Source: Alphaproteobacteria bacterium | Lineage (GTDB): Bacteria; Pseudomonadota; Alphaproteobacteria; SP197 | DNA: 42,244 nucleotides | Assembly: GCA_009694045.1 (NCBI GenBank) | Contig: SHVY01000026.1 | Coordinates: 1 to 42,244 of the forward strand | Direction of reading: 5' to 3' | Shown: positions 7,367 through 16,074 of the stretch, piece after piece | Layout: each line of letters starts with the position of its first letter | How positions within the stretch are numbered: the stretch's first letter is position 1 | The notes under the pieces: generated by a model | The model's input: the letters and a program-made list of their open reading frames with translations, nothing else | The model's database searches: none | What the model was told of the DNA's origin: nothing | Position numbers and translations under genes: made by a program

Positions 7367-8229
7367 GGAGTTCCGGCACCACGGCCCTCCGTGGTATTGC
7401 CTGCAGCGTCGGCGCGGTCTCGATCTTCTCGATCCAGGACGTCATCATCAAGCAGCTCTCGGGCACACTCTCGGTGCTGGAGATCGTCTGCTTCCGCTCG
7501 TTCGTGGCCCTTCCCACTGTCGTGCTGATCGCCGCGCTGACGACGGGTCTTGGTTCGCTGCGCGCGGTCCGCGCGGACCGCCAGCTCCTCCGCAGCGTGC
7601 TCATGCTGATGTCCTACACGTCGTACTACGTGGCGATTTCGCTGCTGCCGCTCGCCGACGCCATCGCCATCGCCTTCGCCTCGCCGCTGTTCGTCGCGCT
7701 CCTTTCCGGGTTCGTTTTGCGCGAACGGATCGATCGGACCTCGATCGCCATGATCCTCGTCGGGTTCGTCGGCGTGCTCCTGATCGTGCGGCCCGGGTCC
7801 TCGGCGTTCCAGCCGGGCAGCCTGGTCGCCTTGTTCGCGGCGTTTATCAACGCCGTCGTCAACATGTACACCCGGCGCCTGGGCGAGACCGATTCAAGCG
7901 CCGCCATCTCGCTGTGGACGATGATCATCTTCTTCATCGGCAGCGGCTTGTCCCTGCCGTTCGACTTCGTCCAGCCGGCCGCCGGCGACTACGCCCTGTT
8001 CGCCGTGTGCGGGGTCATCGGCGGCACCGGCCATGTCCTCGTCGCCCTCGCCTATCGCACCGCGCCGGCCAGCACCGTCGCACCGTTCGACTACACGGCG
8101 ATCCTCTGGGGCGTGTTGTTCGGGTTTCTGTTCTTCGCCGACTTGCCGGATGCGATCGACTTCGCCGGCATCATCCTGCTGATCGCCAGCGGCCTCGTTC
8201 TGGTGCGCCGCGCCGCCGCTACGCCTTGA
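7363..8229 (+). CDS. EamA/DMT-superfamily transporter
   Basis: A 288-residue inner-membrane protein with about ten hydrophobic helices arranged as two EamA repeats (about residues 10-140 and 150-285). The first repeat ends VGVLLIVRPGS, a common hallmark of the S-adenosylmethionine/RhtA-like branch. The substrate is unknown; such proteins export amino acids or other metabolites. The TTG at 7363 overlaps the preceding stop (TTGA). The last 11 bases overlap the convergent EamA gene on the other strand, and no terminator is visible between them. Confidence 0.88.
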   Translation: MRSSGTTALRGIACSVGAVSIFSIQDVIIKQLSGTLSVLEIVCFRSFVALPTVVLIAALTTGLGSLRAVRADRQLLRSVLMLMSYTSYYVAISLLPLADAIAIAFASPLFVALLSGFVLRERIDRTSIAMILVGFVGVLLIVRPGSSAFQPGSLVALFAAFINAVVNMYTRRLGETDSSAAISLWTMIIFFIGSGLSLPFDFVQPAAGDYALFAVCGVIGGTGHVLVALAYRTAPASTVAPFDYTAILWGVLFGFLFFADLPDAIDFAGIILLIASGLVLVRRAAATP

Positions 8230-9082
8230 GTCTACGCAGGGCTTCGGGCGAGACCACCACGAGCGCCAGGCCGCCGATGATCACGGCGGCGCCTGCGAGC
8301 TTCACCAGGGTGATCGCCTCGCCGAGCATGACCGCTCCGGTGACGAACCCGACCGCCGGCATCAGCAGGACGAACGGCGTCACCTGGTCGACCCGGTGTC
8401 GGCGCAAAAGCCAGAACCAGGCCGTCTGGCCGAGGGTGAACGAGATGAACGCCACGGCGGCGAGCGCCCCCCAATCGCCGACGGTCGCCGAGCGAAGCGC
8501 CGCGAGCTGCCCGGTTTCGGTCAGCGCCGATCCGAGGGCACAGGCCGGCACGCCGTACAACGCCATGGACGCGGCGACCGCCAGGCCATCGTCGCGGATC
8601 CGGGTGCGAACGATGACCTGGCTGATGGCCCAGCATAGGCCGCCGGCGAGCATCAGCGCCACCGCCCAGGGTGTCGCCCCCGATTCCGGGGCCCCGACGA
8701 TCAGCCCGACGCCGCCGATGGCGACGACGATTCCCAGAAGCCGACGCGGGTTCAGAGCCTCGGCACCCACGAGCCAGGCGAGGATCACCGCCATCGGCAC
8801 CTCGGATTGCAACAGCAGCACGGCGGTCGACGCCGGCAGCAGGTCGAGGCTGGCGAAAATCAGTCCGTTGTTCAGGGCGCCCAGTCCGCCGGCCAACGCC
8901 AACACCCGCCAGGGCGTGCGCATGCCGACGAAGTGCCGCGCCAGCACCATCCCATTGGCCGTGTAGACCAGGGTCATCATCAGGAACGACGGAAACTGCG
9001 TGACCGCCGGCTTCGCCAAGGTGAACCCGAACCCCCACAGGAACGGGACCGCCACGGCGACGAGTAGGCTCAGCCCTTTCAT
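8219..9082 (-). CDS. EamA/DMT-superfamily transporter
   Basis: A 287-residue polytopic membrane protein with ten predicted helices and two EamA repeats (for example LLQSEVPMAVILAWLVGAE at the end of the first, and TLGQTAWFWLLRRHRVDQV in the second). It is only distantly similar to the convergent neighbour. It resembles the YdcZ/RhtA-type amino-acid exporter branch, but the substrate cannot be assigned. The ATG at 9082 lies 20 bases after the universal stress gene, so the two are probably co-transcribed. Confidence 0.88.
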   Translation of the reverse strand: MKGLSLLVAVAVPFLWGFGFTLAKPAVTQFPSFLMMTLVYTANGMVLARHFVGMRTPWRVLALAGGLGALNNGLIFASLDLLPASTAVLLLQSEVPMAVILAWLVGAEALNPRRLLGIVVAIGGVGLIVGAPESGATPWAVALMLAGGLCWAISQVIVRTRIRDDGLAVAASMALYGVPACALGSALTETGQLAALRSATVGDWGALAAVAFISFTLGQTAWFWLLRRHRVDQVTPFVLLMPAVGFVTGAVMLGEAITLVKLAGAAVIIGGLALVVVSPEALRRLKA

Positions 9083-9102
9083 GGCACCCAGGAGGTGGAT
9101 GT

Positions 9103-9549
9103 CTACTTGGCAGTGATGACGGTGCAGTGGGCGAGGGTAGCGACCTTGTGGGAGACGCTGCCGAGGAGGAGTCCTTCGAGGTCGCCGAGGCCGCGACTGC
9201 CCAGCGCGATCAGGTCGATGTCGTGTTCCTTGGCGTACTCGACGATGCGGCGGGCCGGATTGCCCTCGCGCACGACGGTCTTCACGTTGGTGAGCCCCTT
9301 GGCGCGGGCCCGGCCATCGACATCGGCCAGCGCGGCCCGGGCCAAGTCGGTCAGCAGGTAGCTGGGAGCACCGGCGAGGTGTTCGGCCTGGATGTAGTCG
9401 CGCGCGGCCACGCTCATCTTACCCACGGGCTTCGCCACCGAAAGGATGATCAACCGAGCCTCGTAACGCGCGGCAAGATCACAGGCCACGTCGGCGGCGA
9501 GGAGCGCGTGCTCCGATCCATCCACCGCCAGGAGTATCCGCTTGAACAT
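9103..9549 (-). CDS. universal stress protein, UspA family
   Basis: A 148-residue single-domain Usp protein starting MFKRILLAVDGSE, with the ATP-binding signature GSRGLGDLEGLLLGSVSHKV near the C-terminus (G-2X-G-9X-G-S pattern). It therefore belongs to the nucleotide-binding branch. The family acts in the cytoplasm during stress and growth arrest; the exact role here is unknown. It lies 50 bases downstream of tgt on the same strand. Confidence 0.92.
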   Translation of the reverse strand: MFKRILLAVDGSEHALLAADVACDLAARYEARLIILSVAKPVGKMSVAARDYIQAEHLAGAPSYLLTDLARAALADVDGRARAKGLTNVKTVVREGNPARRIVEYAKEHDIDLIALGSRGLGDLEGLLLGSVSHKVATLAHCTVITAK

Positions 9550-9599
9550 CGCCCGCCCCTAAGGATTCGGCCGAGTTACCCACGGCCGCCCGGGCCGCG

Positions 9600-10730
9600 T
9601 CAATCGCGATCGGGTGGTTCGTCTCCCTCGGCCCGAAGTGCCGCGAAGGCCGCGACGAAGCCGTCCAGGGTTCCGGCGGCGATGGCTGCGCGCAGGCCCG
9701 CCATGAGATCGCCATAGTAGTGCAGATTGTGCCAGGTCAGGAACTGGGCCCCCAAGATCTCCCCGGCCTTGGTCAGGTGATGCAGGTAGGCCCGCGTATA
9801 GCCGCGGCAGGCCGGGCAGGCGCAACGATCGTCAAGCGGGCGCGGGTCGTCGGCATGCTGGGCATTGCGCAGGTTCACGGTGCCGCGACAGGTGAACGCC
9901 TGGCCATTGCGCCCCGATCGGGTCGGCAGCACGCAATCGAACATGTCGATGCCGCGGAGGACCGCGCCGACGATGTCGTCGGGCTTGCCCACGCCCATGA
10001 GATAGCGCGGCTGGTCGGCCGGCAGCAACGCGGCGGTCCAGTCGAGGACGGCGAACACCTCGGTCTGGGGTTCGCCCACGGCGACCCCGCCGATCGCGTA
10101 GCCGTCGAAACCGATCGCGATCAGCTCCGCCGCGGCGCGCTCCCGCAGGTCGCGGTAGGTGGCGCCCTGCACGATGCCGAACAACCCGTGACCCTCGCGC
10201 GGGCGGAAGGCCGCCCGGCTGCGCTCCGCCCAGGCCTGGGTGAGCCGCAGGGACGCCTCGACCGTCGCGCGATCCGCCGGCAGGCGCACGCATTCGTCCA
10301 GCACCATGGTGACGGTAGCGCCAAGGAGGTCCTGGATCTCGATGGAGCGTTCGGGCGTCAGGCTGTGGCGGCTGCCGTCGAGGTGGGAGGCGAAGGTCAC
10401 CCCGTCCGCGCCCACGGTCCTGAGCTGGGCCAGCGACATCACCTGGAAGCCGCCGGAATCCGTGAGGATCGGCCCGGGCCAGTTCATGAAGCGGCGCAGG
10501 CCGCCCAGCCGCGCGATCCGTTCGGCTCCGGGCCGGAGCATCAGGTGGTAGGTGTTGCCGAGCACGATGTCGGCGCCGGTCGCCGCCACGGCTTCCGGCA
10601 TCATGGCCTTGACCGTAGCCGCCGTGCCCACCGGCATGAAGGCCGGCGTGCGCACCACGCCATGCGCGGTCTCCAGGCGGCCGGTCCGGGCGCGCCCGTC
10701 GACCGCCTCGAGGACGAACCGCAATGTCAC
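9600..10730 (-). CDS. tgt: queuine/preQ1 tRNA-guanine transglycosylase
   Basis: Exchanges guanine-34 of GUN-anticodon tRNAs for the queuosine precursor preQ1. The 376-residue protein shows the base Asp91 ([10 protein letters not shown]), the nucleophile Asp265 ([15 protein letters not shown]) and the zinc site Cys303, Cys305, Cys308 and His334. Its spacing from the nucleophile is identical to the Zymomonas enzyme as I recall it. The sequence is strongly alphaproteobacterial in character. The GTG at 10730 overlaps the cytochrome stop as GTGA; the open frame continues upstream through the cytochrome gene only as a shadow. No other queuosine gene is in the window. Confidence 0.96.
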   Translation of the reverse strand: MTLRFVLEAVDGRARTGRLETAHGVVRTPAFMPVGTAATVKAMMPEAVAATGADIVLGNTYHLMLRPGAERIARLGGLRRFMNWPGPILTDSGGFQVMSLAQLRTVGADGVTFASHLDGSRHSLTPERSIEIQDLLGATVTMVLDECVRLPADRATVEASLRLTQAWAERSRAAFRPREGHGLFGIVQGATYRDLRERAAAELIAIGFDGYAIGGVAVGEPQTEVFAVLDWTAALLPADQPRYLMGVGKPDDIVGAVLRGIDMFDCVLPTRSGRNGQAFTCRGTVNLRNAQHADDPRPLDDRCACPACRGYTRAYLHHLTKAGEILGAQFLTWHNLHYYGDLMAGLRAAIAAGTLDGFVAAFAALRAEGDEPPDRD

Positions 10731-11218
10731 TCGGGCATGATCGCGCGCAGGAACGGCGCGGTCGGCGTCTCCGTGGGTCCGAATGGCCCCGGCGCCTTGA
10801 AGGCATAGGCCGGCACGGACTTGATGTAGGTCGCGAGCGCCGTGGCGTCCTCCGGCGTCAGGGCGGAGTACGCGTGCCAGGGCATGATCGGCGCGAGCTC
10901 GCGCCCATCGGGCCGGACCCCGGTGGTCACCGCCGCGACGATCTCCGCGACGCTCCAGGCGCCGAGACCGGCCTCCGCGTCGGACGTGAGGTTGGGCGGA
11001 TAGAAAATCCCGAACCCCGGCATCTCGAACCCCACGTCCGAGCCGGCGAGGAAGCGCACCATTTCGGGCTGACCAACCAGGGCGCCATAGGTGTGGCAAC
11101 CGTTGCAATCCATGATCCGGGCGAGGTAGTCGCCGCGCGCGATCACGGCATCGGCGTGGGCGGCCGGCGACGTCAAAATCGCCATCGTCGCCACCATGAA
11201 TCGTGCAAGCCAAGTCAT
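10727..11218 (-). CDS. periplasmic c-type cytochrome
   Basis: A 163-residue exported class I cytochrome c. A signal peptide (about residues 1-22, ending AAHA) is followed by one haem-attachment motif CNGCH (Cys38, Cys41, His42) and a likely distal ligand Met112 in ELAPIMPW. The [15 protein letters not shown] pattern is typical of cytochrome subunits that serve alcohol or aldehyde dehydrogenases, but no such dehydrogenase is adjacent. The ATG at 11218 has GGGAG six bases upstream; a longer in-frame extension lacks a signal peptide and was not used. It overlaps tgt by four bases. Confidence 0.88.
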   Translation of the reverse strand: MTWLARFMVATMAILTSPAAHADAVIARGDYLARIMDCNGCHTYGALVGQPEMVRFLAGSDVGFEMPGFGIFYPPNLTSDAEAGLGAWSVAEIVAAVTTGVRPDGRELAPIMPWHAYSALTPEDATALATYIKSVPAYAFKAPGPFGPTETPTAPFLRAIMPE

Positions 11219-11259
11219 TGCGATCTCCCTCATTGGATGCAAGTGGATCGGGCCGGTGA

Positions 11260-11480
11260 CTATACCGACCGCACCGATTTGCGGGCGATCTCTATCACGT
11301 CCTTCTTCGGCTCGCCCATGGCGAAGGTGCGCGCCATGTTGGCGTGGTAGCGCTTGTACACACCGGAGCAATCAACCAGCACCAGCTCGCCCTGCGCGAT
11401 CGTCTTGCGCGAGGCCATGGCGTGCGGCGCGTTGGTCTTCCGGCCCGACAGCACCGCTGGGTGATGCCGGGGTTCTCGCT
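11260..11480 (-). pseudogene. remnant of an M24 (creatinase/Xaa-Pro) peptidase gene
   Basis: About 70 codons match the core of M24 metalloproteins: NAPHAMASRKTIAQGELVLV, then DCSGVYKRYHANMARTF with two metal-ligand positions. The fragment then stops after a further 20 codons. Both the N-terminal and C-terminal parts are missing. A one-base slip near 11461 separates this frame from ENPGIT, the expected residues just upstream. The fragment abuts the truncated nuclease gene, so one deletion probably removed the 3' end of the nuclease and the 5' part of this gene. Confidence 0.75.
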
Positions 11481-12178
11481 GCCGGCGGCGGAATCTCGCC
11501 TTCACCGGCGTTCACGTCCCCGCAGACCGCCACCAGGGCGCCATCGTCCGCGTCAAACAGCCGGTCGATGGCAAGGCGCACCTCGAGCGCCTGGCCCGCC
11601 CCCTTGATCGCGGCAAGGAACATCCCTTCCGACCAGTCCCCGATCGTCCGCCACACGAACGGTTCCAGCTTCTGGCCCGGGACCGACGCCGCCAGGGGCG
11701 CCTTGAGGTGCAGGTCGACCACGTGTAGCCGCCGCCCGCCGGGCAGTTCGATGATGGCAACAAGGAACGGTCGGTCCCAGCGCACGGGCGCCGCTTCGGC
11801 CGTGGGCGGATCGGCGGTCGCAGGGCGATAACACGGCGGGTCGACGAGGTCCTGCAGGTATTGGCGCGACGCCACGATCGGGAACCGGCTGAGGATCACC
11901 AGATTGTGGGCGTCCGCCGGCTCCCTACCCGATGATCTCATGGTGACCGCGCGATGGAAGCCCGCAAGGGGCGAACCCTCGATCAAGCGGTCGAGCGCGG
12001 CAAGCACGCGGCCGGGTGCGCCAGCAACACGCTGGGCATTGACCACCTGCAAGCAGACCACGTCGGCGCGCAGCCGTTCGAGCTGGGGCCGCAGAACGCC
12101 AAGACGCTGGGCGAGCGGCGGGTCGATCCCCGGTCCGTCGTCGAGGGATTCGAGGTTGAATGTCCCCGGGCGGAACAT
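11372..12178 (-). pseudogene. truncated endonuclease/exonuclease/phosphatase (EEP) family gene
   Basis: The frame begins TFNLESLDD, then has LERLRADVVCLQVVN, HNLVILSRFPIV, LHVVDLHLKAPL and AVCGDVNAGEGE, the ordered EEP motifs of metal-dependent nucleases/phosphatases. After GDVNAGEGEIP (about 11490) the similarity stops: the last ~38 residues are out-of-frame reading of the neighbouring M24 remnant. The C-terminal His-containing segment (usual SDH or LDH motif) is absent, so activity is unlikely. The start may be ATG 12178 or GTG 12184. It is divergent from the oxygenase gene. Confidence 0.75.
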
Positions 12179-12257
12179 GGCCACACTGTAGTCTGGATAC
12201 GGCGCGGGTGGCGATTCGACCCTGGCCGTACTATGCTGGCGGCGCGGGAGGTTGGCG

Positions 12258-13091
12258 ATGGATCGTTGCGATCTTGCCCCGGAGCGGATGGTCGATCTCG
12301 ACCTCTACCCAATCCTCGACCTGGAGGGCGCCGCCGGACGGGCGTTGCTGGCCGAGTGCCAGCGTGGCTTGCGGTCGGACTGCGCGTGCAACCTCCTGGG
12401 GTTTCTCCGCCCCGATGCGGCGGTGGCCCTGGCGCGCGAAGCCGAGTCGCTGCTTCCCGCCGCCATGGACAAGTGGCTGGTCCGCACTCCGTACTTTTGC
12501 CCGTTCGATTGCTCGCTGCCGCCCGACCACCCCCGCCGCAGCCCCGAGGAAGTTCGTTCGCGGCAGATCGCCTACTGCGATATTCCCCCTGCATCGGGCC
12601 TCAACCGCCTCTACCTGTGGGACCCGTTGACCGAGTTCATCCGCCGCGCCCTGGGTCGCGGGTCGCTGTATCGGTTCATGGACCGGTTCCAGGCGGTCAA
12701 CCTCATCACCCTCGGCGAAGGCGGGGTCACGGGCTGGCACTATGACTACAACGATTTCACCGTCACGCTCCTGCTGCAGGAGCCCAAGGCGGGGGGCGCG
12801 TTCGAGTACGCCCCGCGCATCCGCACCGCCACCAACGAGAACTACGAGGAGGTCAAGCGCGCCATCGCCGGGGCCCCTGATCTGGTGAAGACCCTCGAGC
12901 GGGGCGCCGGCACCCTGACCCTGTTCCTCGGCGAATATTCACTCCATCGCGTCACCAAGGTGCACGGCCCCCGCGAACGCGTCACGGCGATCCTCCTCTA
13001 CGACGAGGTCGAGGGTCGCGTCGCCACCGAGGAGGTCAACGTGGCGGTCTACGGCGAGCGCGCCCGCAACGTCTCCCAGCGAGCTGATTGA
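12258..13091 (+). CDS. 2-oxoglutarate/Fe(II) oxygenase, HalD/BesD-like
   Basis: A 277-residue non-haem iron oxygenase. The facial triad is visible as His161-x-Asp163 in GWHYDYNDF and His230 in SLHRVTKV; Arg241 in GPRERVT is the likely 2-oxoglutarate anchor. The surrounding pattern (VTLLLQEPKAGGAFEYAPRI, a NENYEEV block, and an end like ATEEVNVAVYG) recalls the family of free-amino-acid halogenases and hydroxylases related to BesD. Halogenases of that family replace the Asp by Gly; Asp163 here predicts a hydroxylase. The substrate, perhaps a basic amino acid, is not determined. The ATG at 12258 has GGGAGG six bases upstream. It is divergently transcribed from the EEP remnant. Confidence 0.8.
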   Translation: MDRCDLAPERMVDLDLYPILDLEGAAGRALLAECQRGLRSDCACNLLGFLRPDAAVALAREAESLLPAAMDKWLVRTPYFCPFDCSLPPDHPRRSPEEVRSRQIAYCDIPPASGLNRLYLWDPLTEFIRRALGRGSLYRFMDRFQAVNLITLGEGGVTGWHYDYNDFTVTLLLQEPKAGGAFEYAPRIRTATNENYEEVKRAIAGAPDLVKTLERGAGTLTLFLGEYSLHRVTKVHGPRERVTAILLYDEVEGRVATEEVNVAVYGERARNVSQRAD

Positions 13092-13101
13092 TCGGCTCTT
13101 T
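13081..13101 (+). terminator. possible weak intrinsic terminator
   Basis: GAGCTGAT and ATCGGCTC can pair (one T.G) across the oxygenase stop codon and are followed by only three T residues. It is short and has a very tight loop, so it is a tentative call. Confidence 0.25.
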
Positions 13102-13154
13102 CCCCCGACCCTCGGCGTGCTAGAAAGCTGCGCTTCAACGCGCGGAGAGAAGAC

Positions 13155-13946
13155 ATGAGCGGACCGATCAGGACGGAAGGCAAGGAGAGCCTGCTGGAGA
13201 TCACCATCGACCGGCCGAAGGCCAACGCCTTCGACGCGGCGACCAGCAAGGCGCTCGGCCTGGTGCTGCAGGACTACCAGAACGACCCCGGCCTGCGCTG
13301 CGCCATCATCACCGGGGCCGGGGACAAGTTCTTCTCCGGCGGGTACGACCTGAAGTTCGCCGCTAGGGAAGGCCGCGCGGCCGACGACGCCGACTACGGC
13401 CCTGGCGGCTTCGCCGGCATCACCGAGATGTGGAACCTGACCAAGCCGGTGATCGCCGCGCTGAACGGCATGACCATCGGTGGCGGCTGGGAGATCGCCA
13501 TGGCGAGCGACATCGTCGTGGCCGCCGATCACGTGCGCTTCTGGATGCCGGAGGTGCAGCGTGGGTTCATCGCCGACGGCGGCGGCGTGCTCCGCCTGCC
13601 GCGCCTGCTGCCCTACAACGTGGCGATGGAAATCCTGCTCACCTGCCGCTGGGTCGACGTCGCGGAGATGGCCGCGTACGGGGTGGTCAACGCCGTGGTT
13701 TCGAAGGATCAGCTCATGAACAAGGCACGCGAGCTCGCGGCGCCGATCTGCAAGGCGGCGCCCTTGGCCGTCCAGGCGACCAAGGCGACGTTCCATGGCA
13801 CCAGCCACCTGCCGGTACGCGACGCCTACGCCAAGATTCGCCGCAAGGAGATCCCCGAGCACAACCGGATGTCGGCGTCAGAGGACTTCCTCGAGGGCGC
13901 CCGCGCCTTCGCCGAAGGTCGCGATCCGGTGTTCAAGGGACGGTAG
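13155..13946 (+). CDS. caiD: CaiD-like enoyl-CoA hydratase (crotonobetainyl/carnitinyl-CoA)
   Basis: A 263-residue crotonase-family protein closely resembling E. coli CaiD, which interconverts crotonobetainyl-CoA and L-carnitinyl-CoA. Shared blocks are LEITIDRPKANAFDA, the FFSGGYDLK oxyanion strand, YGPGGFAGITE and PEVQRGF...GGGVLRLP. Both active-site glutamates have counterparts (Glu113 in GGGWE, Glu133 in MPEV). The C-terminus FAEGRDPVFKGR also matches. The ATG at 13155 follows GGAGAG. It is the first gene of a plus-strand run with an acyl-CoA synthetase and acyl-CoA dehydrogenases. That would fit a gamma-butyrobetaine/carnitine CoA pathway, but related short-chain substrates are possible. 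Confidence 0.75.
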   Translation: MSGPIRTEGKESLLEITIDRPKANAFDAATSKALGLVLQDYQNDPGLRCAIITGAGDKFFSGGYDLKFAAREGRAADDADYGPGGFAGITEMWNLTKPVIAALNGMTIGGGWEIAMASDIVVAADHVRFWMPEVQRGFIADGGGVLRLPRLLPYNVAMEILLTCRWVDVAEMAAYGVVNAVVSKDQLMNKARELAAPICKAAPLAVQATKATFHGTSHLPVRDAYAKIRRKEIPEHNRMSASEDFLEGARAFAEGRDPVFKGR

Positions 13947-13950
13947 ATCG

Positions 13951-16062
13951 ATGACGGCGACGGAGCGCATGGCGCCGGGCGTGGCGCGAGCACGGTTACA
14001 ACCTCTGCTCGCTCCCTGGTCGGTCGCCGTCGTCGGCGCATCCCCCCGCGAAGGCTCGTTCGGCCGCGCGGCCCTCGCCGAGGTCGTGGCCGGCGGCTTC
14101 GGTGGAACCCTGTGGGCCGTCAACCCGAACTATCCGAATGTCCTCGGGACCCCGTGCTTCCCGAGCCTCGCGAACCTGCCCGCACCGCCGGACCTCGCCA
14201 TCATCGTCGTCGCCAATGCGGCCGTCGAGGACACCGTGGACCAGTCGGTAGCCGCCGGCGTCAAGGCCGTCGCAATCTTCGCGAGCTGCTATCTGCCGGG
14301 CGATACGGAGCCACGCCTGCCCGAGCGGCTGCGGACCAAGGCCCAAGCGTCGGGGCTCTTGATTTGCGGCGCCAACTGCCTGGGTTTCCACAACCGCGAC
14401 CACGGCCTACGGGTCGGCGTGTTCGAAGCCGGATCGCCGTGCAAGGGTCCGATCACGGTCATCAGCCATTCGGGGTCGGCTTACCTTTCGATGTTGATGG
14501 GTGATCCACGCTTCGGCTGCAACCTGATCGTCTCGGCCGGGCAGGAGCTGGCGGTGACCGCCGCCGACTACCTCGCCTACACCCTCGATTCCCCGACGAC
14601 CCGGGCCGTGGCCCTGTTCCTGGAGACGGCGCGCGATCCCGAGGGTTTGCGCGCCGGGCTCGCCCGCGCGATCGCCCAGGACGTGCCGGTGGTCGCCCTC
14701 AAGGTCGGGCGGACCGAACGCAGCGCGCGGCTGGCACAGACCCATTCGGGTGCTCTCGCCGGCAACGACGCGGCCTACGAGGCGCTGTTCGAGCACTACG
14801 GGGTGCGTCGGGTCGAGAGCGTCGACGAGCTGACGGCAACCGCCCAGCTCATGGCCTCGCCCCGGCGGTTCGTTGGCGGCGGGTTGGGGGCGGTGCTGGA
14901 TTCCGGAGGCCAGCGCGGGATGATGCTGGACCTTTCCGCCCGCATCGGCCTGCCCATCGCCGAGATCGGCGAGGCGACCCGGCAACGGCTGGCCGACGTG
15001 CTGGAGTACGGCCTCGAGCCCGTCAATCCCGTGGACGCCTGGGGCACCGGCCACAACGCTGGGATTGTATTCGGCGAATCGCTGACGGCCCTGGCCGCCG
15101 ATCCGAACGTGGGCGCGGTCGCCCTGTTCTCCGACATCATCGGCACCGATCCGATCAGCCGCGCCTTCTACGACGCCCTGCTCCGGACGCACGCGGCGAC
15201 CGCCAAGCCGGTGCTATCGATCCTCAACTGGAGCCGGGTCCAGAACACGACCCTGCACGTGGAGGTGATCAAGCGCGGCCTACCGGTCCTCGACGGCGTC
15301 CAGAACGGCCTCATGGCCCTGCGACACGCGCGCGCGTACGGGCAATTCCGCGCGCTGCCCCCGCCCACACCCCCAGCGGCGCCCGCGTCCGAGATCGTCG
15401 CGCGCTGGCGCGCACGCCTCGGCTCGGGCCAGGTGTTTGACGAGGCGGAGAGCCTGAACCTCCTCGCCGATTTCCACATCGCGGCTCCCGCCTGGCGTCT
15501 GGCCGAAAACCGCGAAACGGCGCTCGCCGCGGCCGCGGCCGTAGGCTTCCCCGTGGCCTTGAAAACCGCGGCACCGGGCATCCAGCACAAGTCAGACGTG
15601 GACGGGGTTCGGTTGGGCCTCAAGGACAAGGCTGCGCTCGGCGCCGCCTATGACGATCTCGCGGGCCGGCTCGGCCCCCGCGTCCTGGTGATGGCCATGG
15701 CGACGGGGGTCGAGATGGCGCTGGGCCTGGTGCACGATCCGCAATTCGGCCCCGTGGTCATGGTGGGCGCCGGTGGCGTACTGGTCGAGGTCCTGGACGA
15801 TCGCCGCTTCCTGCTGCCACCGATCGACACGTTGCGCGCGGACCGCGCCGTCGCCGAGCTGCGGGTGGCCAGCCTGCTCGCGGGCGTGCGCGGCCGGCCG
15901 GCCGCCGACCGGCGCGCCCTCGCCGAGGCGATCGCTCGCCTGGGCACCCTCGCCACCACGCTCGGCGACGTGCTCGCGGAGGTCGACGTCAATCCCCTGC
16001 TCGTGGGACCATCGGGCACCCTGGCCGTGGACGCGCTGGTCGTGCCGCGCCAGGCCGGTTGA
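13951..16062 (+). CDS. NDP-forming acyl-CoA synthetase (alpha-beta fusion)
   Basis: A 703-residue fused acyl-CoA synthetase of the ADP-forming type. Domains in order: CoA-binding Rossmann fold (about 15-145, VAVVGASPREGSFG), two succinyl-CoA-ligase-like flavodoxin domains (about 155-470), and a C-terminal ATP-grasp domain (about 485-700, starting near FDEAESLNLLADF, with QHKSDVDGVRLGL). His265 in THSGALAGND is the expected phosphohistidine. It should activate a carboxylic acid to its CoA thioester using ATP with release of ADP. It follows the CaiD-like gene by four bases and precedes an acyl-CoA dehydrogenase, so it probably supplies their substrate. It is paralogous to the gene at 28299-30380. 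Confidence 0.87.
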   Translation: MTATERMAPGVARARLQPLLAPWSVAVVGASPREGSFGRAALAEVVAGGFGGTLWAVNPNYPNVLGTPCFPSLANLPAPPDLAIIVVANAAVEDTVDQSVAAGVKAVAIFASCYLPGDTEPRLPERLRTKAQASGLLICGANCLGFHNRDHGLRVGVFEAGSPCKGPITVISHSGSAYLSMLMGDPRFGCNLIVSAGQELAVTAADYLAYTLDSPTTRAVALFLETARDPEGLRAGLARAIAQDVPVVALKVGRTERSARLAQTHSGALAGNDAAYEALFEHYGVRRVESVDELTATAQLMASPRRFVGGGLGAVLDSGGQRGMMLDLSARIGLPIAEIGEATRQRLADVLEYGLEPVNPVDAWGTGHNAGIVFGESLTALAADPNVGAVALFSDIIGTDPISRAFYDALLRTHAATAKPVLSILNWSRVQNTTLHVEVIKRGLPVLDGVQNGLMALRHARAYGQFRALPPPTPPAAPASEIVARWRARLGSGQVFDEAESLNLLADFHIAAPAWRLAENRETALAAAAAVGFPVALKTAAPGIQHKSDVDGVRLGLKDKAALGAAYDDLAGRLGPRVLVMAMATGVEMALGLVHDPQFGPVVMVGAGGVLVEVLDDRRFLLPPIDTLRADRAVAELRVASLLAGVRGRPAADRRALAEAIARLGTLATTLGDVLAEVDVNPLLVGPSGTLAVDALVVPRQAG

Positions 16063-16074
16063 AGGAGGGTCGTC

